Assembly: GCA_026710795.1 (NCBI GenBank)
Contig: JAPOQK010000032.1
Coordinates: forward strand, 1 to 64,000
Direction: 5' to 3'
DNA: 64,000 bases
From: Candidatus Poribacteria bacterium
GTDB lineage: Bacteria > Poribacteria > WGA-4E > WGA-3G
Numbering within the stretch: position 1 is the first letter of the stretch; each line of letters opens with the position of its first letter. Under the pieces are notes generated by a model. It was not told the DNA's origin. It was given only the letters and a program-made list of their open reading frames with translations, and made no database searches. Positions 47,839 to 58,737 of the stretch are shown piece after piece. Both the position numbers and the translations under genes were made by a program.

Positions 47839-48903
47839 ATGAAACATCTAAAGATATTTTTTCTTTCACATATCCGTTTTCTTTTTTTTATCTGCTGTTT
47901 ACCTTTGTTCGCTGGTATGACAGTTTGCATTGATGCGAAAATCGTATTCTGTGTAGATGGTGATATTTACATCAGGAACGACGATGGCACGAATAGGCGT
48001 AGGCTCACAAAAAACATGGTGTCAGAAGACCGATATCCCAACTGGTCGCCAGATGGGACAAGAATCGCCTTCATCCGACGAATGGACAAGAAAAAGGGGC
48101 AAACCTCGGGTGAGTTATTTATCATGAACGCAGATGGAAAACATCTACAACGACTTACTCACAACGACTTCAGTGATTCATATCTGTCTTGGTCTCCCGA
48201 TGGCAAAAGGATTGCCTTTACGAGTGGTCGAAGCGGGAAATATGAAGTGCATGTCGTAGATATGGAGACACTTGATGTCACGCAGCTAACAAGTGGTGAA
48301 GGTGCACAAGGTGCCGCTGTCCCCGACTGGTCTCCCGATGGCACCCAGATCGTTTATGAAAAGTTTATAAACAACCTCGTCAGACGTGCTGGGTTTGCCG
48401 CCGGTTTATCCCACAAAAATATCTACGTGATGTCTGCGGATGGTGAGAATCAGCGTCCCCTCCTTCCCGATCCGAAGCCCGGTGCGGACACGGTGATCAT
48501 GCGGTTCTTCCCGCGTTGGTCCTCGGATGGACGACGGCTCGTATTTAAGGACTGCACATGGAAAAAAGAAATAACATGCCGGCTCTCTGTGATGCGTATC
48601 GGCGGCGAGATACAGGTCATTCAGGATATTTATGACAAACTCGGAGAAAACTTGCAGATCGGATCCACCCGTTGAATAGAGAATGACAAAGCACTCCTTT
48701 TCAACATGATTCTAAAGGACAATCCCAATGTGAAGACTTATGATCTCTATCGATATGAATTTGAGACGGGAAGTATCAAAAGGTTGACACTGACGCTTGG
48801 TAATGAGAGGTACCCTGACTGGATAGAGGGGACGTTGTCCGTTTTATCGCACGGGAAGTTGCCCGAGCAGTGGGGAGAGAAAAAGCAGACCTTATCCCGG
48901 TAG
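47839..48903 (+). pseudogene. TolB-like WD40-type (PD40) propeller gene interrupted by an in-frame TGA
   Basis: The frame is open for 354 codons except for one TGA at 48673-48675. Before it comes a signal-like segment and four to five TolB-type repeats (NWSPDGTRIAFIRR, SWSPDGKRIAFTSG, DWSPDGTQIVYEK). After it the same frame continues with a matching blade (YRYEFETGSIKRLTLTLGNE) to 48903. The context IGSTR-stop-IENDKALLF fits a lost Trp (TGG to TGA), since Trp is common there in related propellers. No stem-loop follows the TGA. AGGAGG precedes the ATG. The gene is clearly richer in G and C than the window and lies between two dead transposases. Confidence 0.75.
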
Positions 48904-49014
48904 TTTCAAATCCATCTCCATGCTGTTTTGATACATCCATTTTTACCGCAGAAACACCCAGTTGACCGAAACATTACAGAACGATAAAAAATTTACTCGA
49001 ATCTCTTAGAGCCC

Positions 49015-49386
49015 GTGCCACAGCTGTGTCAAGGGCTCTTTGGCAAAGTTTTTGCCGATAAAGGATACATCAATAAAGATCTACGGGAGATACTCCAAGA
49101 AGATGGCATAACACTCGTCTATAAGGTCCGTAAGAATATGAAACCTCAACCTTTGTCTGATGTTGATACAGCACTTCTAAAAAAACGGATGCTCATTGAG
49201 TCGGTGTATAAAGAACTCAAAAGTCAGACAGAGATAGAACACACACGCCATAGAAGTTGTGCTAATTTTCAAGTGAACACAGTTGCCGCCTTGATCGCTT
49301 ATACCTGTCTGAAGAAGAAACCTTCACTCAAACATAAAAAACTACAGGGAAAAGAATGTCAAGTTTCAATGATATGTGACTTCTAA
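49015..49386 (+). pseudogene. C-terminal remnant of an IS982-like transposase
   Basis: This 123-residue frame matches the end of IS982-type transposases: VFADKGYINKDL, YKVRKNMKPQPL, LLKKRMLIESVYKELKSQT, IEHTRHRSCANFQVNTVAALIAY and a Lys-rich end. The N-terminal two thirds, including the first acidic catalytic residues, are absent. Upstream sequence from 48904 shows no matching piece. It is a decayed insertion. Confidence 0.75.
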
Positions 49387-50307
49387 GAATATTTATCAAA
49401 CTCACGTTAAAATACGATTAATTCGTTTTTTATCAAGTTAACTTTTGGTATAAAATGGCAAAAATAGTGTTCTTAAAAAGACTTTCTACAACACTATTTT
49501 TTAGTCGCGCAATGGAAAGTCGCGACCCTTTAAAAAAATAAAAAAAATATGTCCGACTCCTCCCACTTTATACAAAATTACACTAAATTCTGATGATAGT
49601 GAATATTTTGATTTTTTCTCGATAAGCCACGAAATAACGCAGTTAAACCTTATTAGCTCTACATTTCTTTCGTATAGCATACCGCGAATCCATAAATACA
49701 ACTTTATCGAATAATTCACAAAAATATCGCTAATTGTGCGTAAAATTCCTAAAAAACACCCGTTTTTCCTACATTTTTCAGTTTTTCAAACGTTCCGTTC
49801 AAATCCCAATCCTTTAGTTTTGGAAGCCGTCAGACAAACACTGTTGAATACAAATAAAAACATGCTACAACCCACAAAACAAAAAACATTCAGATTGGCT
49901 TGTAACGCATTCTTTTAAACATCAATGATAAATCCACGGGCATTCAAACGTATGTTGTCAGTTCACAGAATCAACAACACAACTTCCTCTATGGCTTCTT
50001 ATACCCATGACGTGCAATTTATTTAGCAAGTATTCATTCGTCTCGTCACCCTTTAGCGAGTTACAGTTGAAACACAACAACTGTAGATTTACAAGGTCAT
50101 TTGTACCCCTAAAAAAGCAAATAGAAACAATAAGGTTTGTGATAGAATCTGATCAAAAACCATAAAACTCAATAAATCTGACTAACCGTGGTTTTTCTGG
50201 CATGTTGGCATAATATCTGGTATCATAATTCTAAAGGTGTACTATAGTACAATTACATTAGTTGAGATAGGACCTATTATTTTAAGTACGTTATTAAAGT
50301 TGGAGAT
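49387..50307. other. 921-bp gene-free AT-rich region
   Basis: No convincing gene. A 10-bp inverted repeat (AAATAGTGTT at 49462-49471, AACACTATTT at 49490-49499) followed by TTTT may end transcription from the IS remnant. GTCGCGCAATGGAAAGTCGCGACC near 49504 holds two GTCGCG words as a direct repeat, with the final TCGCGA also a short palindrome. Remaining sequence is simple and AT-rich. The palindrome before the RNase J gene is listed separately. Confidence 0.5.
50238..50251. promoter_or_regulatory. Perfect 14-bp palindrome upstream of RNase J
   Basis: TGTACTATAGTACA is a perfect dyad 56 bases before the ATG at 50308. It overlaps the region where a promoter or leader is expected, so it may be an operator. 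No factor can be named. Confidence 0.4.
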
Positions 50308-51972
50308 ATGTCAGAAGAAAATATATCAATAATCCCATTAGGAGGGTTAGGTGAATTTGGTCTCAACATGATGGTATACGAGACCGAGGATGATATTGTT
50401 GTCGTTGACACAGGTTTCATGCTACCGAATGCTGATATGCCTGGTGTCGATCTAATATTTCCGGATATTCACTACCTCGTTGAACGTCAAGAAAAAGTTC
50501 GTGCTATACTTCTTACACATGGACACGAAGATCATATCGGTGCTTTAGCATACGTTCTGCAACAGTTAGATGTCCCGGTATACGGAACACATCTTACGCT
50601 TTCTATTGCCAGGGGTAGATTGCAGGAATATGGTGTGTTGACTAAAGCAGACTTGAATGTAATTACGCCAGGAGACAAAGTGGATTTAGGTGATTTCTCA
50701 GCTGAGTTCATTCATGTCACACATAGTATCCCAGATTCAGTAGCTATTGCGCTACACACACCTGTAGGTGTTGTCGTTCATACTGGGGATTTCAAGTTTG
50801 ATTGCACACCTGTGGATGGAAAGTTGTCCGATATTCAAACATTAGCAAGGTTAGGTTCTGAGGGAGTTCACCTTCTACTTTCTGATAGCACAAACGCCAA
50901 TTGGCAAGGTCAAACACCTTCAGAACGAAGCATATACGATGACATAGATAACATCTTTCAAAAAACTGAGCAAAGACTTTTCTTGTGCACTTTTTCTTCC
51001 AGCATACATCGTCTGCAACAATTTATAGATTTGGCATTGAAACATAGGAGACTTGTTGCAGTTACGGGACGTTCACTCGTTAACAATATCCGTACTGCTA
51101 CTGAACTCGGGCACTTAAAGATGAACCCCGATTATCTCATTGATGCACGTGATGCAGCTATGTTCAAACCTAATGAGGTGGTGATTCTTAGTACAGGTAG
51201 CCAAGGTGAACCGCGGTCTGCAATGGCGTTGATGGCACTTGATAATCACCCATTTTTGAAGGTAGAACCTAACGATACAGTTGTAATATCTGCCCGAATC
51301 ATTCCGGGAAACGAAAAATCTGTTGGAAATGTAATAAACCACTTACTTAGACGCGGTGCCAAGATATACCATGAACGTAACGCAAATGTACATGTTTCCG
51401 GACACGGTTCAAGTGAAGACCTGAAACTGATGATCAATCTGTTACAACCAAAGTTTTTTGTTCCAATACATGGTGAATATCAAAACCTTGTGCGACATGC
51501 CGAACTCGCTGAATCAGTTGGTATTCCTCGTTCTAACATAAGAGTCGCTGAAGATGGGGAACTTATATGTCTTACTCAGGAGTCCTGTGAAGTATATGAA
51601 AGACAAGGACGATCTGGTAGGGTATTGGTTGACGGTAAACCGGAAATTGAACTTGAGGATATTGTACTACGGGATCGTATCCAACTTTCACAAGACGGCA
51701 TGGTTATTCCGATTATTGTTTTACATAGCGAGGGAGATGCGATTGCAACTGAACCTGAGATTGTATCTCGCGGTTTCGTATATATGGACGAATCGGAGGA
51801 CCTCGTTACTGAAGCAAAAGAAATTACACGGAGTGTCATTGAAAATTTAACTGACGAACAGAAACAGGAAACAGAAGTGGTTCAGGATGAGATAAGAATT
51901 GCACTCCGTAGGTTTTTCGCTAAACAGATGAAACGAAGCCCATTAGTTCTTCCCGTCGTAATGCGAGTGTAA
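50308..51972 (+). CDS. rnj: Ribonuclease J
   Basis: A 554-residue metallo-beta-lactamase-fold RNase. LGGLGEFGLNMMVYE opens the protein, HGHEDHIG (His71, His73, Asp75, His76) gives the zinc ligands, TGDFKFD and HGSSEDLK are typical beta-CASP motifs, and IPIHGEYQNL carries the late histidine. The C-terminal domain (about 450-554) matches RNase J. The enzyme acts as a 5'-3' exonuclease and endonuclease in mRNA and rRNA processing. Length is normal. The gene looks monocistronic, with only a modest GGAG site before the ATG. Confidence 0.95.
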   Translation: MSEENISIIPLGGLGEFGLNMMVYETEDDIVVVDTGFMLPNADMPGVDLIFPDIHYLVERQEKVRAILLTHGHEDHIGALAYVLQQLDVPVYGTHLTLSIARGRLQEYGVLTKADLNVITPGDKVDLGDFSAEFIHVTHSIPDSVAIALHTPVGVVVHTGDFKFDCTPVDGKLSDIQTLARLGSEGVHLLLSDSTNANWQGQTPSERSIYDDIDNIFQKTEQRLFLCTFSSSIHRLQQFIDLALKHRRLVAVTGRSLVNNIRTATELGHLKMNPDYLIDARDAAMFKPNEVVILSTGSQGEPRSAMALMALDNHPFLKVEPNDTVVISARIIPGNEKSVGNVINHLLRRGAKIYHERNANVHVSGHGSSEDLKLMINLLQPKFFVPIHGEYQNLVRHAELAESVGIPRSNIRVAEDGELICLTQESCEVYERQGRSGRVLVDGKPEIELEDIVLRDRIQLSQDGMVIPIIVLHSEGDAIATEPEIVSRGFVYMDESEDLVTEAKEITRSVIENLTDEQKQETEVVQDEIRIALRRFFAKQMKRSPLVLPVVMRV

Positions 51973-52008
51973 ATTGGGATGATTCATCCTATCTACAAAC
52001 ATCAACAC

Positions 52009-52929
52009 TTACGAATCAAGTTCCCAAACAAGAGCAGAATGATCTTCACTTGCACTTGCAATTGCACTTCCATCAGGTGAATACGCCACACTTCTTACAG
52101 AACCGATATGACCTTTTAAGACTGCTTTTGACTCACCCGTAACTGCATCCAATAATCGCACTGCGCCATCCCGTCCACCGACAGCGATTGTACTACCATC
52201 AGGTGAATATGCAACACTCCAAATGTAAAACTTATATTCTGCAAGTGTGTTTCTGCGTCGTGTTACCAATCCATCCCATAAACGTACCGTGCCATCGGAA
52301 CTTCCTGTGACAATAGCGTTACCATCAGGGGAGTATGCTACTGAATTGACTACGTGGGTATGACCTTTGAGTGAGGTTTTGGATTGTCCAGTAGCAGCTT
52401 GCCATAGAATAACCATCTCGTCTGAACTTGCGGTTGCAATCGTGTTTCCACCCGGTGAAAATGCAATACTTCTTATTGACCCAGAATGTCCTTTGAGTGT
52501 GGCTTTTGGTTCCTCTGTAGCAACGTCCCAGAGTATCCCAATATTGTCAGCACCACCGCTCGCGAGCGTGCTACCGTCGGGTGAATATGCCAATGCTCTG
52601 ACATAATCCCTATGTTCACTTAGTGTCGCAGTAGGTTGTCCAGTATCACTATCCCATAACCATATCTCTTCATAACTACCCGTAGCGATTGTTCCGCCAT
52701 CTGGAGAATATGCGACGCTCCAAACATATTCAGTATGTCCCGCAAGGAGACTAACTTCATCACCACTCTCTGTATCGTAGATCCAAGTTCCTATATCCCC
52801 AGCAACAGCGAGTCGTGTCCCATCTGGGGAGAATACTATATTACCAATTATACTGCTCTTTCCAAGCCGAAATTTTGCACCTTCAGGTAAATCTGATTGT
52901 GGAGTCTCTTGACCAATATCTGTTCCCAT
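52009..52929 (-). CDS. Seven-blade WD40 protein without signal peptide
   Basis: The 306-residue protein has exactly seven WD40 repeats, from FSPDGTRLAVAG...IYD to YSPDGSAIASASEDHSALVWE, forming one propeller. A short N-terminus (about 1-20) has no signal or membrane segment, so it is probably cytoplasmic, unlike the other WD40 proteins of the window. The start has AAAAGGA nearby. It shares the opening PEGAKFRLGKS with the 277 and 2498 proteins (LPxGAKxRLGKG), so they have common ancestry. It is probably a scaffold; no partner is evident. Confidence 0.85.
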   Translation of the reverse strand: MGTDIGQETPQSDLPEGAKFRLGKSSIIGNIVFSPDGTRLAVAGDIGTWIYDTESGDEVSLLAGHTEYVWSVAYSPDGGTIATGSYEEIWLWDSDTGQPTATLSEHRDYVRALAYSPDGSTLASGGADNIGILWDVATEEPKATLKGHSGSIRSIAFSPGGNTIATASSDEMVILWQAATGQSKTSLKGHTHVVNSVAYSPDGNAIVTGSSDGTVRLWDGLVTRRRNTLAEYKFYIWSVAYSPDGSTIAVGGRDGAVRLLDAVTGESKAVLKGHIGSVRSVAYSPDGSAIASASEDHSALVWELDS

Positions 52930-53010
52930 TTTTCATTATCCTTTTAAAATTTATGAACTCAGTATAACACAATCAAGGGGATTATGCAACACCCAGAAAA
53001 GTGCAATATC

Positions 53011-53039
53011 TTGACTGCTACAGGTAAATATGTTATCAT
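53011..53039 (+). promoter_or_regulatory. Sigma-70 promoter of the exported unknown protein
   Basis: TTGACT (53011-53016), a 17-base spacer and TATCAT (53034-53039), about 90 bases before the ATG at 53131. Confidence 0.6.
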
Positions 53040-53130
53040 ATCAATGATTAGTATAATACGGGCCATTTCAAATACACAATTTTCCCCTCAACCTTTCTAA
53101 ATCCTTCAAACATATAAGTGGAGAAAACTC

Positions 53131-54771
53131 ATGAAACGTCAATATAAAACTATCCTGCTGGTCATTATTCTTGTGTGTTACACAGTTACGGTAAATGCTG
53201 CTACCATTAAAGATTTTATACCTCATAATTGCGCGCTTTATGTAGAATTGAATGAACTTGGAGATGTTACTTCAGCAATAAAAACCGAAGAAATATCAAT
53301 CATACTTAATTCTTTGGGTGCTACAAAATTAATAGATTCAATAGGAAACCGTAGTTGTCTGGCAATATGGTTAGATAAAAAAGATCGTATAAACGTAGGT
53401 TTCATTGTTGATACAGAAGGTGATCTGGTTGAAATACAACGACTGAAAAAGATTGCTACAAGACTCATAGGACTCATTGCTTCCACAATCAAAGAAGACG
53501 TTGGAAAACATCGTAATGTAAGATATGGGGAACTGAATTCGAAGGAAAATAAGGTTCTTTTTGGCTATGTTGATGAGTATTTTGTAATCGGAATTGGAGA
53601 AAGTAGTTTTAAAACTATAATTGATACTTACAGAAAAAAAACGGTATCAATATTGACTAATGACCGTTATGTAGCAGCCTCAGATAAAACAGGGGATGGA
53701 GAAATTTCCATATTTTGCGATGTAGATGCCCTTGTTACTGTTGAAAAACAAGATAGACTCGAACCCTATAAAAAGGTGATTGAAGCACTAAATGGCTTCA
53801 AGACTATATCGGTTACTCTCAATCTTAGAGAACCCGGTAACTTCCTAAAGATATACACCTCTCTCACACCAACAGTACAGAAAAATATAAATGATCTTAT
53901 TCCCATTCCTTTACAGCATTCCAGCAAATTAGACCCAGAGAAAACAATCAAGGCGTTGACTGGTGAGGAAAAGTTATTTATTGCAATATCACCAGCCATT
54001 ACACAATTTTTATGGCATCTCTTTCGACAATATGCTGATACAAAAGCGGAGGGGCGTTTGGACAATGTTATTAATTTTGTTGAAGGAGAATATAACATTG
54101 ATTTATATGATGATGTGGTCCCTGCACTTACGGGAGAACTCGCCTTGTCAGTTTCAGATTTTCATCCGTTTGCATACGGTATTTTGGATGAGAGGGAATT
54201 AGGGATTAATCTCTCGTTTTCTACGAATGCTGACAGTGGGACTGAAATTGAGGCTGAACCGTTCGACAGATTTGGACTCATTTTTAGTTCAAGTAACTAT
54301 ATCAAATGGAACGAGTTTAGCAATGCTTTAGCAAATAAGGATAGGAACTCATCAATACAATTCTTTGATTATAATAGTATTAGGGTGTCTGAAATCGGAA
54401 ACGCGGTTTATCTATGTAATACAGACGGTTTGACAATTTCAAGTGTAGGTGAAGACCAAGTCTATAATTTAATCGACGCACTACAAGAGGAGAAACAATT
54501 TCCGATTAATATTGAACAGGTAACACAAACATCTATCGTCTGTGTTCAACTAAACCTTGTAACGCTTTTAGAAATCTTACTTGGTTCTGATCATATACCA
54601 GACCCTAATGAGACATTACCCATGCTCACATGGCTTTCTGTGGAGGATAATACTCTCTTGTTACAGGCAGCATTTTTAAATGAAGAAGCACCTATTGACA
54701 CATTGACATCATTTACAATAATCGCTGCTAAAAGTATTTTGTCATCAAGAAACAAACCTACCAATGAATAA
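53131..54771 (+). CDS. Exported protein of unknown function
   Basis: The 546-residue protein has a clear signal peptide (about 1-23, ending VNA). After it comes IKDFIPHNCALYVELNELGD, resembling the opening of DUF3352-like envelope proteins, followed by mixed alpha/beta sequence with a possible internal repeat (LFGYVDEYFVIGIGE; AVYLCNTDGLTISS). No catalytic motif or lipobox was recognised. The product probably lies in the periplasm or on the surface. It is followed, with its own promoter in between, by leuCD. Confidence 0.6.
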   Translation: MKRQYKTILLVIILVCYTVTVNAATIKDFIPHNCALYVELNELGDVTSAIKTEEISIILNSLGATKLIDSIGNRSCLAIWLDKKDRINVGFIVDTEGDLVEIQRLKKIATRLIGLIASTIKEDVGKHRNVRYGELNSKENKVLFGYVDEYFVIGIGESSFKTIIDTYRKKTVSILTNDRYVAASDKTGDGEISIFCDVDALVTVEKQDRLEPYKKVIEALNGFKTISVTLNLREPGNFLKIYTSLTPTVQKNINDLIPIPLQHSSKLDPEKTIKALTGEEKLFIAISPAITQFLWHLFRQYADTKAEGRLDNVINFVEGEYNIDLYDDVVPALTGELALSVSDFHPFAYGILDERELGINLSFSTNADSGTEIEAEPFDRFGLIFSSSNYIKWNEFSNALANKDRNSSIQFFDYNSIRVSEIGNAVYLCNTDGLTISSVGEDQVYNLIDALQEEKQFPINIEQVTQTSIVCVQLNLVTLLEILLGSDHIPDPNETLPMLTWLSVEDNTLLLQAAFLNEEAPIDTLTSFTIIAAKSILSSRNKPTNE

Positions 54772-54789
54772 TTTGAGAATCAGCAGCAT

Positions 54790-54818
54790 TTGACATTCAC
54801 ACTAAATTCTGATACAAT
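54790..54818 (+). promoter_or_regulatory. Sigma-70 promoter of leuCD
   Basis: TTGACA (54790-54795), a 17-base spacer and TACAAT (54813-54818), close to consensus. It lies about 40 bases before the leuC ATG, so no room exists for a leader-peptide attenuator. Confidence 0.75.
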
Positions 54819-54857
54819 TTACCCTTATGAAGACAACAGAATAAAGGAACAGAATCT

Positions 54858-56261
54858 ATGAAAAAAACGATGTACGAAAAAATATGGGACGCTCACCTCG
54901 TCCGGTCTTCCGCAGACGAGGTGCCTATTCTCTATATTGACACCCACCTTGTTCACGAAGTGACGTCTCCCCAAGCGTTTGAAGGACTACGGCTTAACAA
55001 CCGGAAAGTGCGACGACCTGACCTAACGTTTGCTACGATGGATCATAACGTGCCAACTACGGATAGAAGTCTACCCATCAAAGATCTGATTGCCGCGAAG
55101 CAGATGGAGACACTTGCACAGAACTGCAGTGAGTTTGATATTCCGCTTTACGACATCAACAGTCCTGAACAAGGTATCGTCCATGTCATTGGACCAGAAT
55201 TAGGCATAACACAACCCGGAAAAACGATTGTGTGTGGGGATAGTCATACCTCAACGCACGGCGCGCTCGGTGCGCTTGCATTCGGTATTGGAACAAGTGA
55301 AATTGAGCATGTCCTTGCAACGCAATGCCTATTACAACATAAATCAGAGACATTTGAGATACGTGTTGATGGCACACTTCCGTTCGGTGTAACTGCGAAA
55401 GACATTATCCTATCAATCATCGGTCATATAGGTATAGACGGGGGTAATGGGGCGGTAATAGAATATACAGGTTCCGCAATCCGAGCACTTAGTATTGAAG
55501 AACGGATGACTGTTTGCAATATGTCTATTGAGGCAGGTGCACGTGCAGGTATGATTGCACCGGACGATACGACATACGAATATATCGCTGGCAAACGTTT
55601 CTCTCCGAAAGATGAGGCATTTGATGCTGCGGTTGAACAATGGAAGCAACTCCCAACTGACGACGGAGCAAAATATGATCGCACGTTAATACTGGATGCA
55701 GCTGAAATCGCACCACAGGTGACATGGGGAACAAACCCTGGTATGGTTACAGATGTAACAGGACAGGTACCGGATCCAGCAGAAATGGCATCAACCGACG
55801 AGAAGCAAGCAACTGAACACGCATTAGCATATATGGATCTCAAACCCGGTACACCGATGACTGATATTTCAGTTGATAGGGTTTTTATCGGGAGTTGTAC
55901 AAATTCACGGATAAGTGACCTACGCGCTGCTGCAGAAGTGGTAAAAGGAAGAAAGGTCGCAGATACAGTAAATGCCATGGTTGTTCCTGGATCACAAGCG
56001 GTCAAACGACAAGCGGAAGCAGAAGGACTCCACGATGTATTCCGAACAGCGGGATTTGAATGGCGTGAAGCGGGTTGTAGCATGTGTCTTGGCATGAATC
56101 CCGATACCCTCATGCCGGGTCAACGTTGTGCAAGCACATCAAACAGGAATTTTGAAGGTAGACAAGGAAAAGGTGGACGCACGCATCTTGTCAGTCCACA
56201 GATGGCGGCTGCAACTGCAGTAACAGGTCGTTTCGTTGATATTAGAGAATTCTCATCTTAA
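54858..56261 (+). CDS. leuC: 3-isopropylmalate dehydratase large subunit
   Basis: A 467-residue aconitase-family protein. The [4Fe-4S] ligands are Cys347 (GSCTNSR), Cys407 and Cys410 ([11 protein letters not shown]). Other signatures are [24 protein letters not shown]-type residues at about 127-150 and RTFEGRQG-like [16 protein letters not shown] near the end. With LeuD it isomerises 2- to 3-isopropylmalate in leucine synthesis. The length is normal. The small-subunit gene follows at once. Confidence 0.95.
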   Translation: MKKTMYEKIWDAHLVRSSADEVPILYIDTHLVHEVTSPQAFEGLRLNNRKVRRPDLTFATMDHNVPTTDRSLPIKDLIAAKQMETLAQNCSEFDIPLYDINSPEQGIVHVIGPELGITQPGKTIVCGDSHTSTHGALGALAFGIGTSEIEHVLATQCLLQHKSETFEIRVDGTLPFGVTAKDIILSIIGHIGIDGGNGAVIEYTGSAIRALSIEERMTVCNMSIEAGARAGMIAPDDTTYEYIAGKRFSPKDEAFDAAVEQWKQLPTDDGAKYDRTLILDAAEIAPQVTWGTNPGMVTDVTGQVPDPAEMASTDEKQATEHALAYMDLKPGTPMTDISVDRVFIGSCTNSRISDLRAAAEVVKGRKVADTVNAMVVPGSQAVKRQAEAEGLHDVFRTAGFEWREAGCSMCLGMNPDTLMPGQRCASTSNRNFEGRQGKGGRTHLVSPQMAAATAVTGRFVDIREFSS

Positions 56262-56280
56262 CAATATAAGGAAACAAATA

Positions 56281-56871
56281 ATGGAAGCATTCAAAGAACA
56301 TGTAGGACTTGTTGTTCCGCTTGACAGAATTAATGTAGATACCGACCAGATTATACCTAAGCAATTTTTGAAACGGATTGAGCGGACAGGTTTCGGTGAA
56401 TTTCTATTTAATGATTGGCGTTACCTTGAAAATGGTGACCCGAATCCAGAATTCGTATTGAACCATCCTCGTTATACAGGTGCAAGTATCTTAATTTCAG
56501 GTGTAAACTTCGGTTGTGGAAGTTCACGAGAACACGCACCTTGGGCATTACAGCAGTATGGTTTCAAAGCGATTCTTGCACCATCTTTTGCAGACATTTT
56601 TCGCAACAATTGTTATAAGAACGGTATCCTCCCGATTACCTTACATGCAGATGTGATCGCAACATTAAGCAAGGCAGCACATAAGACCGAAGGATATCGT
56701 CTGATGGTGGATTTAGAGGAACAATCTGTCGTCTGTCCTGATGGAACTGCACACACTTATGAAATCGGTGATTTTGAGAAGTACTGCATGCTAAATGGAC
56801 TTGATGAAATCGGTTGGACTCTGCAGTATGAAACAGACATTACTGCGTTTGAAAATCAAAATCGCTTATAG
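56281..56871 (+). CDS. leuD: 3-isopropylmalate dehydratase small subunit
   Basis: The 196-residue protein starts at the ATG at 56281 with AAGGAAAC upstream; a longer frame begins at 56236 inside leuC but lacks a site. Signatures are [22 protein letters not shown] near 20-40 and the [13 protein letters not shown] swivel-domain motif near 75-88. It completes the isopropylmalate isomerase with LeuC. No other leu gene lies in the window. Confidence 0.95.
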   Translation: MEAFKEHVGLVVPLDRINVDTDQIIPKQFLKRIERTGFGEFLFNDWRYLENGDPNPEFVLNHPRYTGASILISGVNFGCGSSREHAPWALQQYGFKAILAPSFADIFRNNCYKNGILPITLHADVIATLSKAAHKTEGYRLMVDLEEQSVVCPDGTAHTYEIGDFEKYCMLNGLDEIGWTLQYETDITAFENQNRL

Positions 56872-57197
56872 ATATAAGTCTGTTCGTTTAAACAATTTCT
56901 GTGGAATATTGATTTCTGCTAACTTCATCAGACATAATTTCAAGTATATAGATGGAGGTAGTACATGTCTCAAGAGGCACTGTGTTATTATGCTTGAAGA
57001 ATTTGTTGATTCATTGTGAATGAAAGTCATTGTATTTTACGAAATATCAGAAATGTGCCTTAACATTCTGATTTAACGCTTTCCTACCTAAACAAACAAT
57101 TCCTATAGTTCCCTCCTAATGTATCCGCGAATATTGTTAAACTGCATCCGAAAATGTGTATATGTGGTTAAAATAAATACCTCTAATGGAGTATACT
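56872..57197. other. 326-bp region before the selenoprotein array
   Basis: No gene and no strong promoter. TTGTTA near 57133 and TATATG near 57158 are 19 bases apart and could be a weak promoter. No convincing terminator for leuD was seen, so read-through from leuCD into the array cannot be excluded. Confidence 0.4.
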
Positions 57198-58736
57198 ATG
57201 AAATCGGTATCAAACAAAATTACACTTAATCTTAGTAGCGATGAAAAAGTGACAATCAAAGGTAACATCGCGCCTATTGAGGACATGAGTCCAAACTTCC
57301 ACGAAGAATGGGATGCATTGGCGAATTTCCGTGTTCACGAACCTGAAAAGGAGTATTCCACATCAGTTTTTCGTGCGTTTCTTCCGAATGATCCTGTTAC
57401 TGTTGGAGAATATTGGGAGGTTGAAGAAACTGGTATATTGGAGCTGCTTCGTCAATTAAATCCCAACCCTAATCTGGAAATGCATATTGATATTGGTGAT
57501 TCTTCTGGACTGTGGGCATGCCTACTTGCCCATAACGATCAACATGCACATATCGTGTTTCGTATCCACGCAGAATTTGCATTACAAGATGGATGGTTCA
57601 CCCCTTCTCACTTTGCGGGAGATCTGATTATTGATCAAACTAAAAAGGATGTCGTATCCTTCCAAATGCACGTTCCAGAGGGCAAATGGTTTGATGTAAA
57701 CTGGAAAAAAGATAAGGACGCTCCTGATTTTGTTTATAGTACTGCTGCTGGTGTTTGTCCGCTAATTCAACTCTACGGTCATACACGAGAAAACCCAAAG
57801 GATACTAATTACACAACGTTCGTAACACGAGAAAAAGCTAAAAACATCCTTTTACGGCAATTCTATAAATCACACCAAATTGATTGGTTACCTTTTGACG
57901 AAGCTTATGAAATAGCACAAGCAGAGCAGAAACCGATCCATGTCCTATCAATTGACGGTCCTCTTGACGACGAGGCGTGCTGAGGAAGTGGAAAAAACTT
58001 GAGGGCAGTTGTCCTCGCCGATGAACGAATAATCAACTATCTAAATGAAAATTACATTAACACATGGATACGTACTATTGATTTGAAACGCTTACGTGAT
58101 ACTATGCGGCTTGAGAAAATGCCACCTTTAGCCCGTTCAATCATCTGTAATAAATGGCGTAGAGGACCAGTAGATACATGGATATTTTCACCTGAACTTG
58201 AGACTATAGGACATATCCCTGTCAATGATTATCTTGGAAGCAACAGACGAGAAGATGGTACACTTGAAAGTGACAATTACCTGTTGTTTCTCAAGGATGC
58301 TTTAGCAGCAAAACTTCCCGGTTTAGGAAACATTATTCTTACCCCAGAACAACCGTCACACACAGTATTGGATGTATTTCGCACACCGGAATATGGGCAT
58401 CAGGATTACAACGTAGTCGTGATTGATACTACCGCGTTTGAAAACGGCGGCACACTCACTGTTGATATGGAATTGGGAATCGATAAAGCGTACGGTTCAT
58501 TCTTCCTGCTTGATGCAGAACATAAACTTTCCTTTGATGCTGATAAGAACCGACCAGATGCTAACATGTTTGATGGTGCACACGACATAGGATGGTATGA
58601 TCCATGCGAAATTGGTCAGATGACTCATTGTTTTGAACAAGGACAAATCTACAAATTGGTAGGTATGGGTTGGGCATCTAACGAAAGGGGAAGCATTAAC
58701 GCCTTTCAAGCGAAGATCTCTGTCGAGGAGAACTGA
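57198..58736 (+). CDS. Selenoprotein N-like protein 1 (UGA at 57981 read as Sec)
   Basis: Read through the TGA at 57981-57983 this is one 512-residue protein with Sec262. The start at 57198 (GGAG 6 bases before) aligns with the paralogues; an ATG at 57186 lacks a site. An N-terminal domain has FRIHAEF (121-127) and FTPSHFAG (134-141), followed by AEQKPIHVLSIDGPLDDEAC-U-GSGKNLR, matching the central and redox parts of animal SELENON, then a thioredoxin-like half with LNENYINTW and FLKDAL. Residues about 388-512 are an added beta-rich domain. There is no signal peptide or EF-hand. A stem-loop follows the TGA. Reductase activity is expected by family; the partner is unknown. Confidence 0.85.
57981..58017 (+). 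promoter_or_regulatory. UGA Sec codon and bacterial SECIS-like hairpin 1
   Basis: TGA (57981-57983), 17 bases, then stem GAGGGC (58001-58006), loop AGTT, stem GTCCTC (58011-58016), with a U-G pair below. The loop has a G in second place, as in SelB-bound bacterial SECIS loops. Confidence 0.75.
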
Positions 58737-58737
58737 A

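Noticed and set aside
48673-48675. Selenocysteine codon in the TolB-like gene
   Set aside because: No stem-loop follows, no Cys/Sec motif surrounds it, and Trp is the likely ancestral residue.
49501-49918. Two short ORFs in the AT-rich gap
   Set aside because: No start signals, low-complexity composition and no recognisable motif.
57999-58736. A separate gene starting at TTG right after the TGA (and likewise at 59509, 61046 and 63089)
   Set aside because: The TTG lies just before or within the conserved hairpin, has no ribosome binding site, and the same in-frame break at the same motif occurs in four paralogues. One read-through protein is the better reading.
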